The notes: generated by a model not told the origin, from the sequence alone. A DNA stretch of 64,000 nt from Kitasatospora sp. MAP12-44 (GCF_029892095.1 NZ_JARZAE010000004.1:5518001-5582000), one strand, 5' to 3'; positions 8,188-18,598 are shown, counted from the stretch's first letter. Made by a program: numbers and translations.

Positions 8188-9861
8188 GTGGCGCAGTTGG
8201 ACGCGCTGTTGAAGGAGCACGCGGGCGACCCCCGGTTCACCACCGCCTTCTACGGCTCGCAGGACCCGAGCACCTTCCTGAGCAACTACGCGGCGATGGC
8301 CCAGAGCGCCGACTACGCCGGCAGCGCCGCCCGTTCGGCCTCGGTGAAGGACCTGGAAGCCAACCTCGGCCTCGCCCTGGCGAACGCCACCGACACCGGC
8401 AACCAGCCACACGTGACGGACACCTGGGAAGCCGCGCTGCGCAAGTCCGGCGCCGCACATGTGTCGATGTACCCCGGCCAGCCGGTGGAGGGCCAGCCGT
8501 ACGGCTACCAGATCCTCTCCAACATCCTGCGCACCGGGACGTACGATCCGCACTTCCTGGATCCGGTCGCCGAGCACATCACCCAACTCACCATGGCTGA
8601 CCCGGCCATGTGGGACTCGGCAGTGGTCCACCACGCCTACCCGTTCCAGGACCTCCAGTTCCTGGGCCAGAACGGCACCGGCTTCAACCCGATGAGCGGC
8701 ATCCTGGAGGGCCTCGGCCACAGCCCGGCCGCCGCGACCGCCTACTTCGCCAACCCGGCCACCCGCTACAGCCCGGACGGCGTGGCCCTGGGCCCGGCGG
8801 ACCCGCCCATCAAGTACCTCGACGTCCTGACCAACAACGGCCCGGGTGTCCGGGACAGCGGCTCCGCCTCGATCCTGATGGACCGCGACTCCGGCATCGC
8901 GCAACACCCCAGCACCGGACTGCCGTTCCCTGGCGAAGTCACCTCCCTGGGCCACGCGTTGGAGGCAGCGACGGTAGGAGTCCCGTACGACGCGGTGAAC
9001 GCCGCACTGCCACCACACATTGCGGCGATGGGCGCGGTGATGAGCGACGCCGTGACGAAGTTCGGGCATGGGGACGGCCCGAAGATGCTGAGCGGTGACG
9101 GCGCGCTGTTCGGGAACCTCAATGGCAGTCTTGGACACATGACGGCGGCCTACATTGGGGATGTGCAGACGGCGGTGAGTGGTGGGATGCCGCCCATGCC
9201 GAGCTTCGGCGCACCGGCGCAACTGAACGAGGGTGACACCGTCAAGCTGCTCGGCACTCTCGGCCGCGACCCGGACGCGTACGGCAGCATCGTCCAGGCC
9301 CAGCAGGCGTACACGACTGCACAGATCCAGGATGTCTTCCAGCATCAAGCCGACCACGGCAACTTGGCAATCGCGGTCGACAACGCCGCCCGCCCGGGTG
9401 GGACTGTCGAGGGGATCATCAACGGGGCCAGGGCGAACCAGACGATGCTGCACCAGCAGGCGAGCGATGCCGCCTACAACGCCAAGATCGACCAGAACGC
9501 CCAATGGGCAACGAAGGTCTGGGGTTTCACAGGGGGCAAGTTGACCGACAAGATCCCGGCTGCGGGGGGCTACATCAACGACAAGGTCGGTGACGTCATC
9601 CAGAACGTCGCCAACGGCTACAAGGTCGACACCTCAGGGCAGGCAACCGACGGCGCGGTCTCGGCGATGCTCGGCACGTCCACAGCGTCCTCGGCTTCGG
9701 CAGCTGTCCGCGCCGCAGCGGCTGGGTCGAACCTGAGCCCGACGATGGTGACGGATCTGGCCGGCTCCGTAGTCGGTAGTTCGCAGGACGGGTACGACCA
9801 GGGCTGGCGGCTCTTCAGCGGTGGAGTCAACGCCGGGGCCGACACCGGAAACAAGGGCTGA
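8188..9861 (+). CDS. Large hypothetical protein, probably 5'-truncated
   Basis: From the first usable start (GTG 8188) this frame gives 557 residues. However, it is open and coding-like back to about 8032 (WEADTAAAAALAADTG ...), with no ATG or GTG in that stretch and the glgP terminator hairpin immediately before. The gene therefore seems to have lost its 5' end. The protein is rich in Ala, Gly, Asp and Ser, has no membrane segment or catalytic motif I recognise, and reads like the C-terminal part of the large actinobacterial proteins that begin with a WXG100-like helical domain. That family assignment is a guess. A small membrane-anchored protein gene follows after 3 nt. It may be a pseudogene or may still be translated from GTG 8188 or a rare start. 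Confidence 0.6.
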   Translation: MAQLDALLKEHAGDPRFTTAFYGSQDPSTFLSNYAAMAQSADYAGSAARSASVKDLEANLGLALANATDTGNQPHVTDTWEAALRKSGAAHVSMYPGQPVEGQPYGYQILSNILRTGTYDPHFLDPVAEHITQLTMADPAMWDSAVVHHAYPFQDLQFLGQNGTGFNPMSGILEGLGHSPAAATAYFANPATRYSPDGVALGPADPPIKYLDVLTNNGPGVRDSGSASILMDRDSGIAQHPSTGLPFPGEVTSLGHALEAATVGVPYDAVNAALPPHIAAMGAVMSDAVTKFGHGDGPKMLSGDGALFGNLNGSLGHMTAAYIGDVQTAVSGGMPPMPSFGAPAQLNEGDTVKLLGTLGRDPDAYGSIVQAQQAYTTAQIQDVFQHQADHGNLAIAVDNAARPGGTVEGIINGARANQTMLHQQASDAAYNAKIDQNAQWATKVWGFTGGKLTDKIPAAGGYINDKVGDVIQNVANGYKVDTSGQATDGAVSAMLGTSTASSASAAVRAAAAGSNLSPTMVTDLAGSVVGSSQDGYDQGWRLFSGGVNAGADTGNKG

Positions 9862-9864
9862 GGG

Positions 9865-10518
9865 ATGACCGTCTTCGCAGTGCGCAGGTGGCCGATCTGG
9901 GCACTGGTTGCCGTATTGGTGGTCGGTGCAGTGGTCACAGGGGCGTGGTGGAAGCCCTGGCAGTCCGTCAAGTTGCCGCAGAGCGCTTGCTGGGGGGCGC
10001 TCACCAAGGGCGACTACAAGATGCTGGCCGGGGACGACGGTACGGCCCTGCTGTCCACTCTCGGCTCGATTGACGGTCCTTACCCCGGCTCGTATCCCAC
10101 ACAGCAGTGCGACCTCTCCTGGAACACATCGCATCACCCGATTCTGACGGTTTCCATCACGCCGACCACTCAGAACAAGGCCCCGAAGCAGATCCAGCTA
10201 CTGGACGGAGGAGCGGCTGAGCCAGTCGACTTCGGCGCTGACGCCGCCGGCTGGATCGGGACCGGCAGCGCATCTGTGGTTGATCTCTACCTGACCTGCG
10301 ACTATCGGCAGGCTGCCAGTCTGGACATCTTCGTCGAGCCCTACGTGGAGATCACCGTCGCTGCCGGTGCAGGCGGCATCACGTCTGCGTCGCCAGTCGA
10401 GGTTCGTCAGGCCATCGCCGCTATCTCGCTGAAGTTGGCGAAGGCTGTGGTGCAGCGGATCCCTTGCTCAAACGCTGTGCGGTTGGCGGATCACGTACCC
10501 AGTGTGCCGCTGGGGTGA
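9865..10518 (+). CDS. Membrane-anchored hypothetical protein
   Basis: This 217-residue protein has one hydrophobic N-terminal segment (residues ~8-27, WPIWALVAVLVVGAVVTGAW) after an Arg-containing start. It is most likely anchored in the membrane with a ~190-residue extracytoplasmic domain. Three to four Cys residues (for example SACWG, QQCDLSW, LTCDY, IPCSN) could form disulfides. I recognise no family. It lies 3 nt after the preceding large gene, with AAGGG upstream of the ATG, so the two are probably cotranscribed and may act together. A hairpin follows the stop and separates it from the convergent HIT-like gene. Confidence 0.7.
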   Translation: MTVFAVRRWPIWALVAVLVVGAVVTGAWWKPWQSVKLPQSACWGALTKGDYKMLAGDDGTALLSTLGSIDGPYPGSYPTQQCDLSWNTSHHPILTVSITPTTQNKAPKQIQLLDGGAAEPVDFGADAAGWIGTGSASVVDLYLTCDYRQAASLDIFVEPYVEITVAAGAGGITSASPVEVRQAIAAISLKLAKAVVQRIPCSNAVRLADHVPSVPLG

Positions 10519-10535
10519 TCGCAGCGGCGGTACGA

Positions 10536-10558
10536 GGAAGTCGGCTTGGTCGACTTCC
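10536..10558. terminator. Hairpin between convergent genes (GGAAGTCGG family, copy 2)
   Basis: GGAAGTCG and CGACTTCC flank a 7-nt loop between the stops at 10518 (plus strand) and 10584 (minus strand). The stem is shorter (8 bp) than in the other copies. Its position suits a terminator shared by both genes. Confidence 0.65.
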
Positions 10559-10583
10559 CCGTGCAGGGCGTGCCGGAGAAGGG

Positions 10584-11210
10584 TCAGACGAGCGGCTGTT
10601 CGGCGGCGGCTGAGCGGCGGCCGCCGTACGAGGCGACCAGCGCGTTGGCGACGGCTGTGGCGTCCGCGTCGGCCACGTCCGCCGGGTACTCCGGCAGGAG
10701 GTCGTCCCAGACGGGCAGCCACGACCCGTACAGCTGGGCCTGCCCCTCGGGCCGGGCGAAGAACCAGAGGTGCAGGTGTGCGGCTCCGTCCCCGATGCGG
10801 TAGACGTGGGCTCGGGAGATATGCGCGAGCGCCTGCACGTGGCGGACGATGTGCGTGGTGAGCACTCCGAGTTCGGCGGCCAATTCGTCGGGCAGATCCG
10901 CCATGTCGTAGTGGTCGCGCGGGTACAGCATCAGCACCAGCGGCACGCCGACGCCCGCGATCCGGCTCAGTCGCCAGTGGTCGTCGAACCAGAGGCCCTC
11001 GTCCCGGGCACGGCACATGCCGCAGTCCGCCGGGTCCTCGCCGTGCCGGTCCGGCTCGGGAAGGACGGGCGGGCGCAGCGGCGAGACGCGCAGCCCGTCC
11101 GGCTCGAACGGGCTGATGTCCCAGCCGGTCATCCGCGCCAACGGAAGCCGAAGCTCACCATCCGCGGCCGAACGTGCGTGGTCGTAGAACTCATCAGGTC
11201 TCAAGGCCAT
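10584..11210 (-). CDS. HIT-like (histidine triad superfamily) protein
   Basis: The protein (208 residues from ATG 11210) contains AHLHLWFFARP near residue 150, an abbreviated His-x-His motif like the HIT active site (normally HxHxH). Upstream are CGMCRARDEG (a possible zinc-binding pair plus acidic turn) and GVPLVLMLYPRDHYDMADLP, which corresponds to the HIT-family beta-sheet followed by DLP. HIT proteins are nucleotide hydrolases or transferases, but the substrate here is unknown. The reading frame extends to 11279 through a terminator hairpin, so I prefer the internal ATG. It converges with the membrane-anchored gene. Confidence 0.7.
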   Translation of the reverse strand: MALRPDEFYDHARSAADGELRLPLARMTGWDISPFEPDGLRVSPLRPPVLPEPDRHGEDPADCGMCRARDEGLWFDDHWRLSRIAGVGVPLVLMLYPRDHYDMADLPDELAAELGVLTTHIVRHVQALAHISRAHVYRIGDGAAHLHLWFFARPEGQAQLYGSWLPVWDDLLPEYPADVADADATAVANALVASYGGRRSAAAEQPLV

Positions 11211-11244
11211 GATCGGAAGATTAACGGGATGACGGAGGGATGAG

Positions 11245-11279
11245 GTGCGGGGAAGTCGGCGGGGCCGACTTCCCCGCAC
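11245..11279 (-). terminator. Hairpin after small-gene run (GGAAGTCGG family, copy 3)
   Basis: GTGCGGGGAAGTCGGC and its perfect 16-nt reverse complement flank a GGG loop. The stem begins 2 nt after the minus-strand stop at 11282 and is the likely terminator of the small ORFs upstream of it. Confidence 0.8.
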
Positions 11280-11281
11280 GG

Positions 11282-11401
11282 CTAGCGGTGGCTGAGGACG
11301 AGCAGGATGGCGGTCACGGTCAGTACGCCGGTGGCGGAGACCGCGTAGGCCAGGGCTCGGGTGGGTGGAGACGGGGGTGGCTCGGTAGGGGTGGGGGTCA
11401 C
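11282..11401 (-). CDS. 39-residue single-pass membrane peptide
   Basis: A GTG-started ORF encodes a Pro/Thr-rich N-terminus (TPTPTEPPPSPPT) followed by one hydrophobic segment (ALAYAVSATGVLTVTAILLVL) and a short basic tail (SHR). Its GTG overlaps the stop of the preceding 67-residue ORF as GTGA, indicating translational coupling. A strong hairpin terminator follows the stop. Function is unknown. Confidence is moderate because the ORF is short, but the overlap, the clear membrane segment and the terminator all point to a real gene. Confidence 0.55.
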   Translation of the reverse strand: MTPTPTEPPPSPPTRALAYAVSATGVLTVTAILLVLSHR

Positions 11402-11601
11402 TGTCGGTCCGCCGATGTCCGTAGGGCGGTGGCGAGTTGGGTGATCTCGGCTGGGTGGAGGGGGCGGAGCTGGATGAGGAGGGTGCCGGTCTCGGTCAGG
11501 TGCCAGCCGGCGCCGAGGTCGGTGGCGTCGAGGTCCGCGTGGGTGAAGGCTTCTGCCAACTCTGCGAGGGAGGCGGCGGCTTGGCGGCGCGGGTTGGTCA
11601 T
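11398..11601 (-). CDS. 67-residue hypothetical protein
   Basis: From ATG 11601 the ORF encodes MTNPRRQAAASLAELAEAF and a short mixed alpha/beta sequence ending LHPAEITQLATALRTSADRQ. The frame is open to 11655, but the ATG is the more natural start. It lies in a run of small minus-strand ORFs and its stop overlaps the GTG of the 39-residue membrane peptide. No family is recognised; similar small genes occur near helix-turn-helix genes in streptomycetes. Confidence 0.6.
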   Translation of the reverse strand: MTNPRRQAAASLAELAEAFTHADLDATDLGAGWHLTETGTLLIQLRPLHPAEITQLATALRTSADRQ

Positions 11602-11633
11602 GACGTGCTGCCTGCTGCGGGCGGCTGCTCCAG

Positions 11634-11859
11634 TCAGCGCTGGTCGACGTCCCATTCGAAGCCGCCACCCGGCGGGCGGAGGTAGACGAGGGAGCCGACG
11701 CGGCCCATGAAGGCGCCGGTCCGGCGGTTGAGGGTGTCGTGGACCAACTCGCCGCGCCTGGTGGGTAGGCCGCCGTCAGGCGCCGGTGGTCCTGGGGACG
11801 AGGCCGGCGGGGCTGTTCGTAGTGGAGTCGCCTTTCCCAGGCGGAATAGGCAAGATCAC
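11634..11859 (-). pseudogene. Small conserved-type protein, start unclear, possibly frameshifted
   Basis: The C-terminal part reads RRGELVHDTLNRRTGAFMGR, then LRPPGGGFEWDV and a stop at 11634. This resembles a small streptomycete protein type with a beta-rich fold and a G-G-x-E-W ending. Its frame has no ATG or GTG before an upstream stop; only TTG 11747 is available. A second frame gives a GTG-started 27-residue ORF (11776-11859, beginning MILPIPPGKG) whose end meets the first frame. One explanation is a single small gene broken by a frameshift; another is two tiny coupled ORFs. I cannot decide between them. Confidence 0.4.
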
Positions 11860-11877
11860 CTCGCCCTTGTGATGGCT

Positions 11878-11912
11878 GGTCCGGGAAGTCGGCGTGGCCG
11901 ACCTCCCGGACC
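11878..11912 (-). terminator. Hairpin after antitoxin gene (GGAAGTCGG family, copy 4)
   Basis: GGTCCGGGAAGTCGGC and GCCGACCTCCCGGACC flank a GTG loop, giving a 16-bp stem with one mismatch. It begins 10 nt after the antitoxin stop at 11923 on the minus strand and should terminate the toxin-antitoxin transcript. Confidence 0.75.
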
Positions 11913-11922
11913 AAGGTCGGGC

Positions 11923-12276
11923 TCAGGCGCTCAGGGTGTCGGTGTAGTCGACGAAGGTCATGCTGTTCGCGCCGAAATCGGCCACCAGGCGGAGGTGGCC
12001 CCCGATCGCCGCAATGAAGGCTGCGATCGAATCCACCTGCATCCGGTCGATGTCCCCGTTCTCCATCTTGGAGACTCGGACCTGGCTCACTCCCATGGCG
12101 GTTGCCACCTCGGTCTGGGTGAGGCCGCGTTCTTTGCGCAGTTCAGCCAGGTGGTAGCCGAGAGTGGCCGCCTCGCGGGTTGCGCTGGCGTCAGCCCTGC
12201 GCGTTGCATCGTCGATGCCGGGGTCGAGGGCGCGGCGCTGCTCCAGCGATTCGTCCCAGCGGTGATGGGTTGTCAT
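11923..12276 (-). CDS. XRE-family helix-turn-helix antitoxin (HigA-like)
   Basis: The 117-residue protein has a lambda-repressor-like helix-turn-helix at residues ~45-90: RKERGLTQTEVATAMGVSQ followed by VRVSKMENGDIDRM. Such proteins bind and neutralise a HigB-type RNase and repress their own operon. Its ATG overlaps the stop of the upstream toxin-like gene (ATGA), the toxin-first order typical of HigBA. The antitoxin appears intact while the toxin frame has an internal stop. A hairpin terminator follows. Confidence 0.88.
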   Translation of the reverse strand: MTTHHRWDESLEQRRALDPGIDDATRRADASATREAATLGYHLAELRKERGLTQTEVATAMGVSQVRVSKMENGDIDRMQVDSIAAFIAAIGGHLRLVADFGANSMTFVDYTDTLSA

Positions 12277-12635
12277 TCGATCTCCTGCCGCGGGATGGCG
12301 AGGTAGCGGTCATATCGCTCCTCGGCGAGCTTGATGGCGTCCGAGTACCAGCTTTGCCAGTGGCCGGCTTTGTCGCCCGCCACTAGCAGGATCGCACGGC
12401 GGGTCGGATCGAACACGAACAGAATTCGGATCTCGCTCCGCCCTGACGACCCGGGTCTGAGTTCTTTCAGATTGTGCAGGGTCGAGCCGTGGATCCGGTC
12501 CACTGCAGGTCGGCCCAGTAGGGGACCTTAATCCGCGAGCAGCTCGATCGAATCTCGAACGAGCGACGCGTCCGTGGTGGGCAGGCTCAGGAACCAGTTG
12601 TGCACCTCGGGGGTAAGGATGATGTCCCAGCTCAT
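12273..12635 (-). pseudogene. HigB/Gp49-like toxin interrupted by one in-frame TAA
   Basis: One frame from ATG 12635 encodes the usual N-terminus (MSWDIILTPEVHNWFLSLP, then DSIELLAD), a TAA at 12528-12530, and then in the same frame GPLLGRPAVDRIHGST, ELRPGSSGRSEIRILFVFDP and ILLVAGDKAGHWQSWY. Together these make a normal-length RelE-fold mRNA interferase of the HigB/Gp49 type (~120 residues). Only the single codon between Asp and Gly is a stop, where relatives usually have Glu. The part after the stop could restart at GTG 12503 (76 residues) but would lack the N-terminal helices. The toxin is therefore probably inactive unless the stop is read through. Confidence 0.85.
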
Positions 12636-12697
12636 GGCTCGGACTGTCGATCGGGGGGCGCGAGCGCAAGCGGGTGCGCCCCCCGACCGGGGTGGGG

Positions 12698-14509
12698 TCA
12701 GACCAGGCTTTCGCGCCAGGCGGTGTGGAGGGTGGCGAAGCGGCCGGTGCCGGTGGTGAGGGCGGTGGGGGTGCCGTCTTCGACGATGCGGCCGGATTCC
12801 ATGACGAGGACGCGGTCGGCGATCTCCACGGTGGAGAGGCGGTGGGCGATGATCACGGCGGTGCGGCCGGACAGGACGGTCTGCATGGCGTGCTGGACGG
12901 CCTGTTCGCCGGGGACGTCGAGGGAGGAGGTGGCTTCGTCGAGGATCAGGACGGCGGGGTCGGCCAGCAACGCGCGGGCGAAGGCGACCAGTTGGCGCTG
13001 GCCGGCCGAGATGCGGCCGCCGCGCTTGCGGACGTCGGTGTCGAAGCCGTCCGGCAGGGCCGCGATGAACTCGTAGGCGCCGATCGCGCGGGCGGCCTCC
13101 TCGACCTCGGCGCGGGTGGCGTCGGGGCGGCCGATGGCGATGTTCTCGGCGACCGTGCCGGAGAAGAGGAAGGACTCCTGGGTGACCATCACCACCCCGC
13201 GCCGCAGCTCGGCGCCGGTGAGGTCGCGCAGGTCGACGCCGTCCAGGGTGATCCGGCCCGAGGTCGGGTCGTAGAAGCGGGCGAGCAGCTTGGCCAGCGT
13301 CGACTTGCCCGCGCCGGTGGCGCCGACCACGGCCGTGGTCTGCCCGGAGGCGAGCACCAGGTCGAAGGCCGGCAGCACCTCCTTTCCCGTCCGGTAGGCG
13401 AAGCGGACGTCGTCGAAGACGACCTCGCGGCCCTTGCTGGTGGTGGCCGGCAGGCTCACCGGCGCGGGCGGCTCGGCGACCGTGGGCTCGTGCGCGAGCA
13501 GGCCGGCGATCTTCTCCAGCGCCGCGTGGGCGGACTGGTAGCTGTTCAGGAACATCGCCAGCTGGTCGATCGGGTCGTACAGCCGGCGCAGGTAGAGCAC
13601 GAAGCCGGTGAGGACGCCCAGTTCGAGGCTGCCGTCGGTGGAGAACCAGGCCCCGACCAGGACGATGCCCGTAATCCACACGTTGGCGGTGGCCCGGGAG
13701 AAGGCGACGTAGCGGGCCATCTCCAGCAGGCCGTCCGCGTTGGAGACGGCGTACTGCCGGTTGACCTCGTCGAAGGCCGCGGAGTTGGCGGCCTCGCGGC
13801 GGAACGCCTGCACCGGGCGGATGCCGTTCATGGTCTCGGTGAAGCGGACGATCACCGAGGCCACCGCCGTGCGCGAGCGCCGGTAGACCCGGCCGCTGCG
13901 CCGCCGGAACATCCGCACCAGCAGGTACATCGGCAGGAAGGAGGCGAGCGACAGCAGGCCGAGCCGCCAGTCCATCACCATCAAAATGATTGCTATGTAG
14001 AAGACCGACAGGAAGACCGAGAGCAGCTCCTGCAAGCCTTCGTTGAGCAGTTCGCGCAGTGCGTCCACGTCGCTGGTGGCCCGGGAGATGATCCGGCCCG
14101 AGGTGTAGCGCTCGTGGAAGTCGAGGCCGAGCAGCTGGGCGTGCCGGAAGATCCGGGTGCGCAGCTCCAGCAGGATGTCCTGGTTGAGCAGGCCGGTGAC
14201 CCGGATGAACGAGCGCTGCAGCAGCGTGCTGATGCCCGCGCAGCCGAGGTAGGCGGCGATGACGGCGATCAGCGGGCCGCTGTCGTGGCGGCGCAGCGCG
14301 GGGATGCCCTGGTCGATGGCGATGGCCACCAGCAGCGGGCCGGCCTGCAGCGCGGCCTGCTGGACCAGGATCATCAGCGTCGCGACGACCACCCGGCGGC
14401 GCTGCGGTCCGAGCAGCGCGCGCAGCAGGGCGCGGGCCGCGCCGGGTGGGATCGGGATGTCCTCCTCGTCGACCGTGATGGGTTCCTCAAGGACCACGGC
14501 GGTGCTCAT
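12698..14509 (-). CDS. ABC exporter half-transporter, permease-ATPase fusion (second subunit)
   Basis: This 603-residue protein has an N-terminal six-helix exporter membrane domain (residues ~35-330, ending near WITGIVLVGAWF) and a C-terminal ATPase. The ATPase shows Walker A GATGAGKST, signature ISAGQRQLV, Walker B LILDEATSSLD with the catalytic Glu, and H-loop IAHRLST. It starts at ATG 14509, overlapping the stop of the partner gene (ATGA), so the two form one heterodimeric exporter. Because this subunit retains the catalytic Glu and the partner does not, the pair fits asymmetric exporters with one degenerate ATP site. The substrate (drug, lipid or peptide) is unknown. The downstream toxin-like gene is separated by ~60 bp. 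Confidence 0.92.
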   Translation of the reverse strand: MSTAVVLEEPITVDEEDIPIPPGAARALLRALLGPQRRRVVVATLMILVQQAALQAGPLLVAIAIDQGIPALRRHDSGPLIAVIAAYLGCAGISTLLQRSFIRVTGLLNQDILLELRTRIFRHAQLLGLDFHERYTSGRIISRATSDVDALRELLNEGLQELLSVFLSVFYIAIILMVMDWRLGLLSLASFLPMYLLVRMFRRRSGRVYRRSRTAVASVIVRFTETMNGIRPVQAFRREAANSAAFDEVNRQYAVSNADGLLEMARYVAFSRATANVWITGIVLVGAWFSTDGSLELGVLTGFVLYLRRLYDPIDQLAMFLNSYQSAHAALEKIAGLLAHEPTVAEPPAPVSLPATTSKGREVVFDDVRFAYRTGKEVLPAFDLVLASGQTTAVVGATGAGKSTLAKLLARFYDPTSGRITLDGVDLRDLTGAELRRGVVMVTQESFLFSGTVAENIAIGRPDATRAEVEEAARAIGAYEFIAALPDGFDTDVRKRGGRISAGQRQLVAFARALLADPAVLILDEATSSLDVPGEQAVQHAMQTVLSGRTAVIIAHRLSTVEIADRVLVMESGRIVEDGTPTALTTGTGRFATLHTAWRESLV

Positions 14510-16326
14510 CGGGCCACGCTCTCTTCCAGGGCGCCGTGCGCGTCCAGAGCGCTCCGACCCGACATCAGTTCGCGGTACTGCGGACAGGACTCGAGCAGCT
14601 CCTGGTGGGTGCCGACGGCCAGGATCCGGCCGTCGTCCAGCACGGCCACCCGGTCGGCGAGCATGACGGTGCTCGGGCGGTGCGCCACCACCAGGGCGGT
14701 GGTGGTGCCCAGCACCTGGCGCAGCGCCTGCTCGACCAGCGCCTCGGTGTGCACGTCCAGCGCGGAGAGCGGGTCGTCCAGCACCAGGAACTCCGGGTCG
14801 CCGACGACCGCGCGGGCCAGCGCCAGGCGCTGGCGTTGGCCGCCGGACAGGCTCAGCCCCTGCTCGCCGACCTCGGTGTCCACGCCGTGCGGCAGCTGCT
14901 GGACGAAGCCGGCCTGCGCGGTGCTCAGCGCGCGCTCCAGCGCGGCGGCCGGCGCGTCGGGCGCGCCCATCAGCACGTTCTCGCGCACCGAGGCGGAGAA
15001 CAGGGTGGGCTCCTCGAAGGCCACCGCGACCACCTCGCGCAGCCGCGCCCGGGTGAGCGTGCGGATGTCCTGACCGTCGACGGTGATGGTGCCGCCGGTG
15101 GTGTCGTAGAGCCGGGGGAGCAGGGCGGTCAGCGTGGTCTTGCCGCTGCCGGTGGCGCCGACCAGCGCCATCGTCTCGCCGCGCCGGATGTGCAGGTCGA
15201 CGCCCTGCAGCAGGTCGGGGCTGTCGGCCGGCGCGTCGGGGTAGCGGAACCGGACGCCGGAGAAGCGGATGCCGTCGCCGTTGGGGGCGGTGGTCTCCGA
15301 GGCGGAGTCGGGCTCGTCCGGGGTGTCCATCACCTCGAAGAAGCGGTCGGCCGCGGTGCCCGCCTCGTTGCTGTAGGCGAGCAGCCAGCCCATCGACTCG
15401 ACCGGCCAGCGCAGCGCCAGCGCGGTGGACAGGAAGGCGACCAGGGTGCCCGCGCTCAGCTCGTCGTGGGCGACCAGGACGGCGCCGACCGCCAGCGAGC
15501 AGCCGAGTGCCACCTCGGGCAGCCCGACGATCACCGCCCACAGGTTGGCGAGCATCCTGACCTTGTGCAGCTCGGTGCCGCGCAGCTGCTCGGCCTGCGC
15601 GCCGAAGCGCTTGGCCATCGTGCGGTGGCGGCCGAAGGACTTGAGGATCCGGATGCCGAGCACCGACTCCTCCAGGACCGTCGCCAGGTCGCCGTTCTGG
15701 TCCTGCGCGGTGCGCGCGGCCTGGGAGTAGCGCGACTCGAAGTAGTGGCAGAGCACGATCAGCGGCACGGCCGGCCCCATCGCGATCAGCCCGAGCCGCC
15801 AGTCCAGCGCGAACATCAGCGCGGTGCCGGCCACGAACGTCAGCGAGTTGACGATCAGGAAGACCAGCGGGAAGGCCAGGAAGAGCCGCATGGTGAACAT
15901 GTCCGAGGTGGCTCGGGAGAGCAACTGCCCGGACGGCCAGCGGTCGTGGAAGGCGACCGGCAGGCGCTGCAGCTTGGCGTAGAGGTCGCCGCGCATGGTG
16001 GCCTCGACCCGGGAGAGCGGACGGGCGACCAGGACCCGGCGCAGCCCGAAGAGCCCGGCCTCGGCCAGGCCCAGCAGCAGCAGGAGCCCGGCCAGCGGCC
16101 AGAGCGCGCCGAGGTCGTGGTGGGCGATCGGGCCGTCCACGATCCGGCCCAGCACCAGCGGGACCACCAGCACGGTGGAGGAGGCCACCATCGCGCTGGC
16201 GATCGAGCCGGTCAGGTACCAGCGGATCGGCCGGGCGTACGTCCGGAGTCTGAGCAGCGAGCGCACCGTGGACCTTGTGGGCACGACGGCGGGCGCGGGC
16301 GAGCTGAGGTTCTGGTTCTCGTCCAT
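14506..16326 (-). CDS. ABC exporter half-transporter, permease-ATPase fusion (first subunit)
   Basis: A 606-residue exporter subunit starting at MDENQNLSS (ATG 16326). The transmembrane domain spans residues ~30-315 and the ATPase ~340-590. Walker A is GATGSGKTT and the signature is LSGGQRQRLALARA. Walker B is LVLDDPLSALD, with Asp where the catalytic Glu normally sits. This degenerate site is typical of one half of heterodimeric type IV exporters. It is coupled to the following subunit by an ATGA overlap. glgX lies ~90 bp upstream on the same strand, but nothing suggests shared function. Confidence 0.92.
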   Translation of the reverse strand: MDENQNLSSPAPAVVPTRSTVRSLLRLRTYARPIRWYLTGSIASAMVASSTVLVVPLVLGRIVDGPIAHHDLGALWPLAGLLLLLGLAEAGLFGLRRVLVARPLSRVEATMRGDLYAKLQRLPVAFHDRWPSGQLLSRATSDMFTMRLFLAFPLVFLIVNSLTFVAGTALMFALDWRLGLIAMGPAVPLIVLCHYFESRYSQAARTAQDQNGDLATVLEESVLGIRILKSFGRHRTMAKRFGAQAEQLRGTELHKVRMLANLWAVIVGLPEVALGCSLAVGAVLVAHDELSAGTLVAFLSTALALRWPVESMGWLLAYSNEAGTAADRFFEVMDTPDEPDSASETTAPNGDGIRFSGVRFRYPDAPADSPDLLQGVDLHIRRGETMALVGATGSGKTTLTALLPRLYDTTGGTITVDGQDIRTLTRARLREVVAVAFEEPTLFSASVRENVLMGAPDAPAAALERALSTAQAGFVQQLPHGVDTEVGEQGLSLSGGQRQRLALARAVVGDPEFLVLDDPLSALDVHTEALVEQALRQVLGTTTALVVAHRPSTVMLADRVAVLDDGRILAVGTHQELLESCPQYRELMSGRSALDAHGALEESVAR

Positions 16327-16417
16327 CGCCGAGAGGGTAGGCCGGGGGACCGACAATTCTCATCAGGTTTTACGGCCCTGACGAGCTGCGGCGAAGAGAA
16401 CCGGCCACTCCCCGGCG

Positions 16418-18598
<2,181 letters not shown>

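Noticed and set aside
5154..8243. 1029-residue minus-strand open frame opposite glgP
   Set aside because: Shadow frame of glgP; no recognisable domains and biased composition.
12698..16363. A single 1221-residue minus-strand open frame covering both ABC transporter genes
   Set aside because: Its first half is the wrong frame of the first exporter subunit (Arg/Ala-rich, no motifs). The real genes are two, overlapping by ATGA at 14506-14509.
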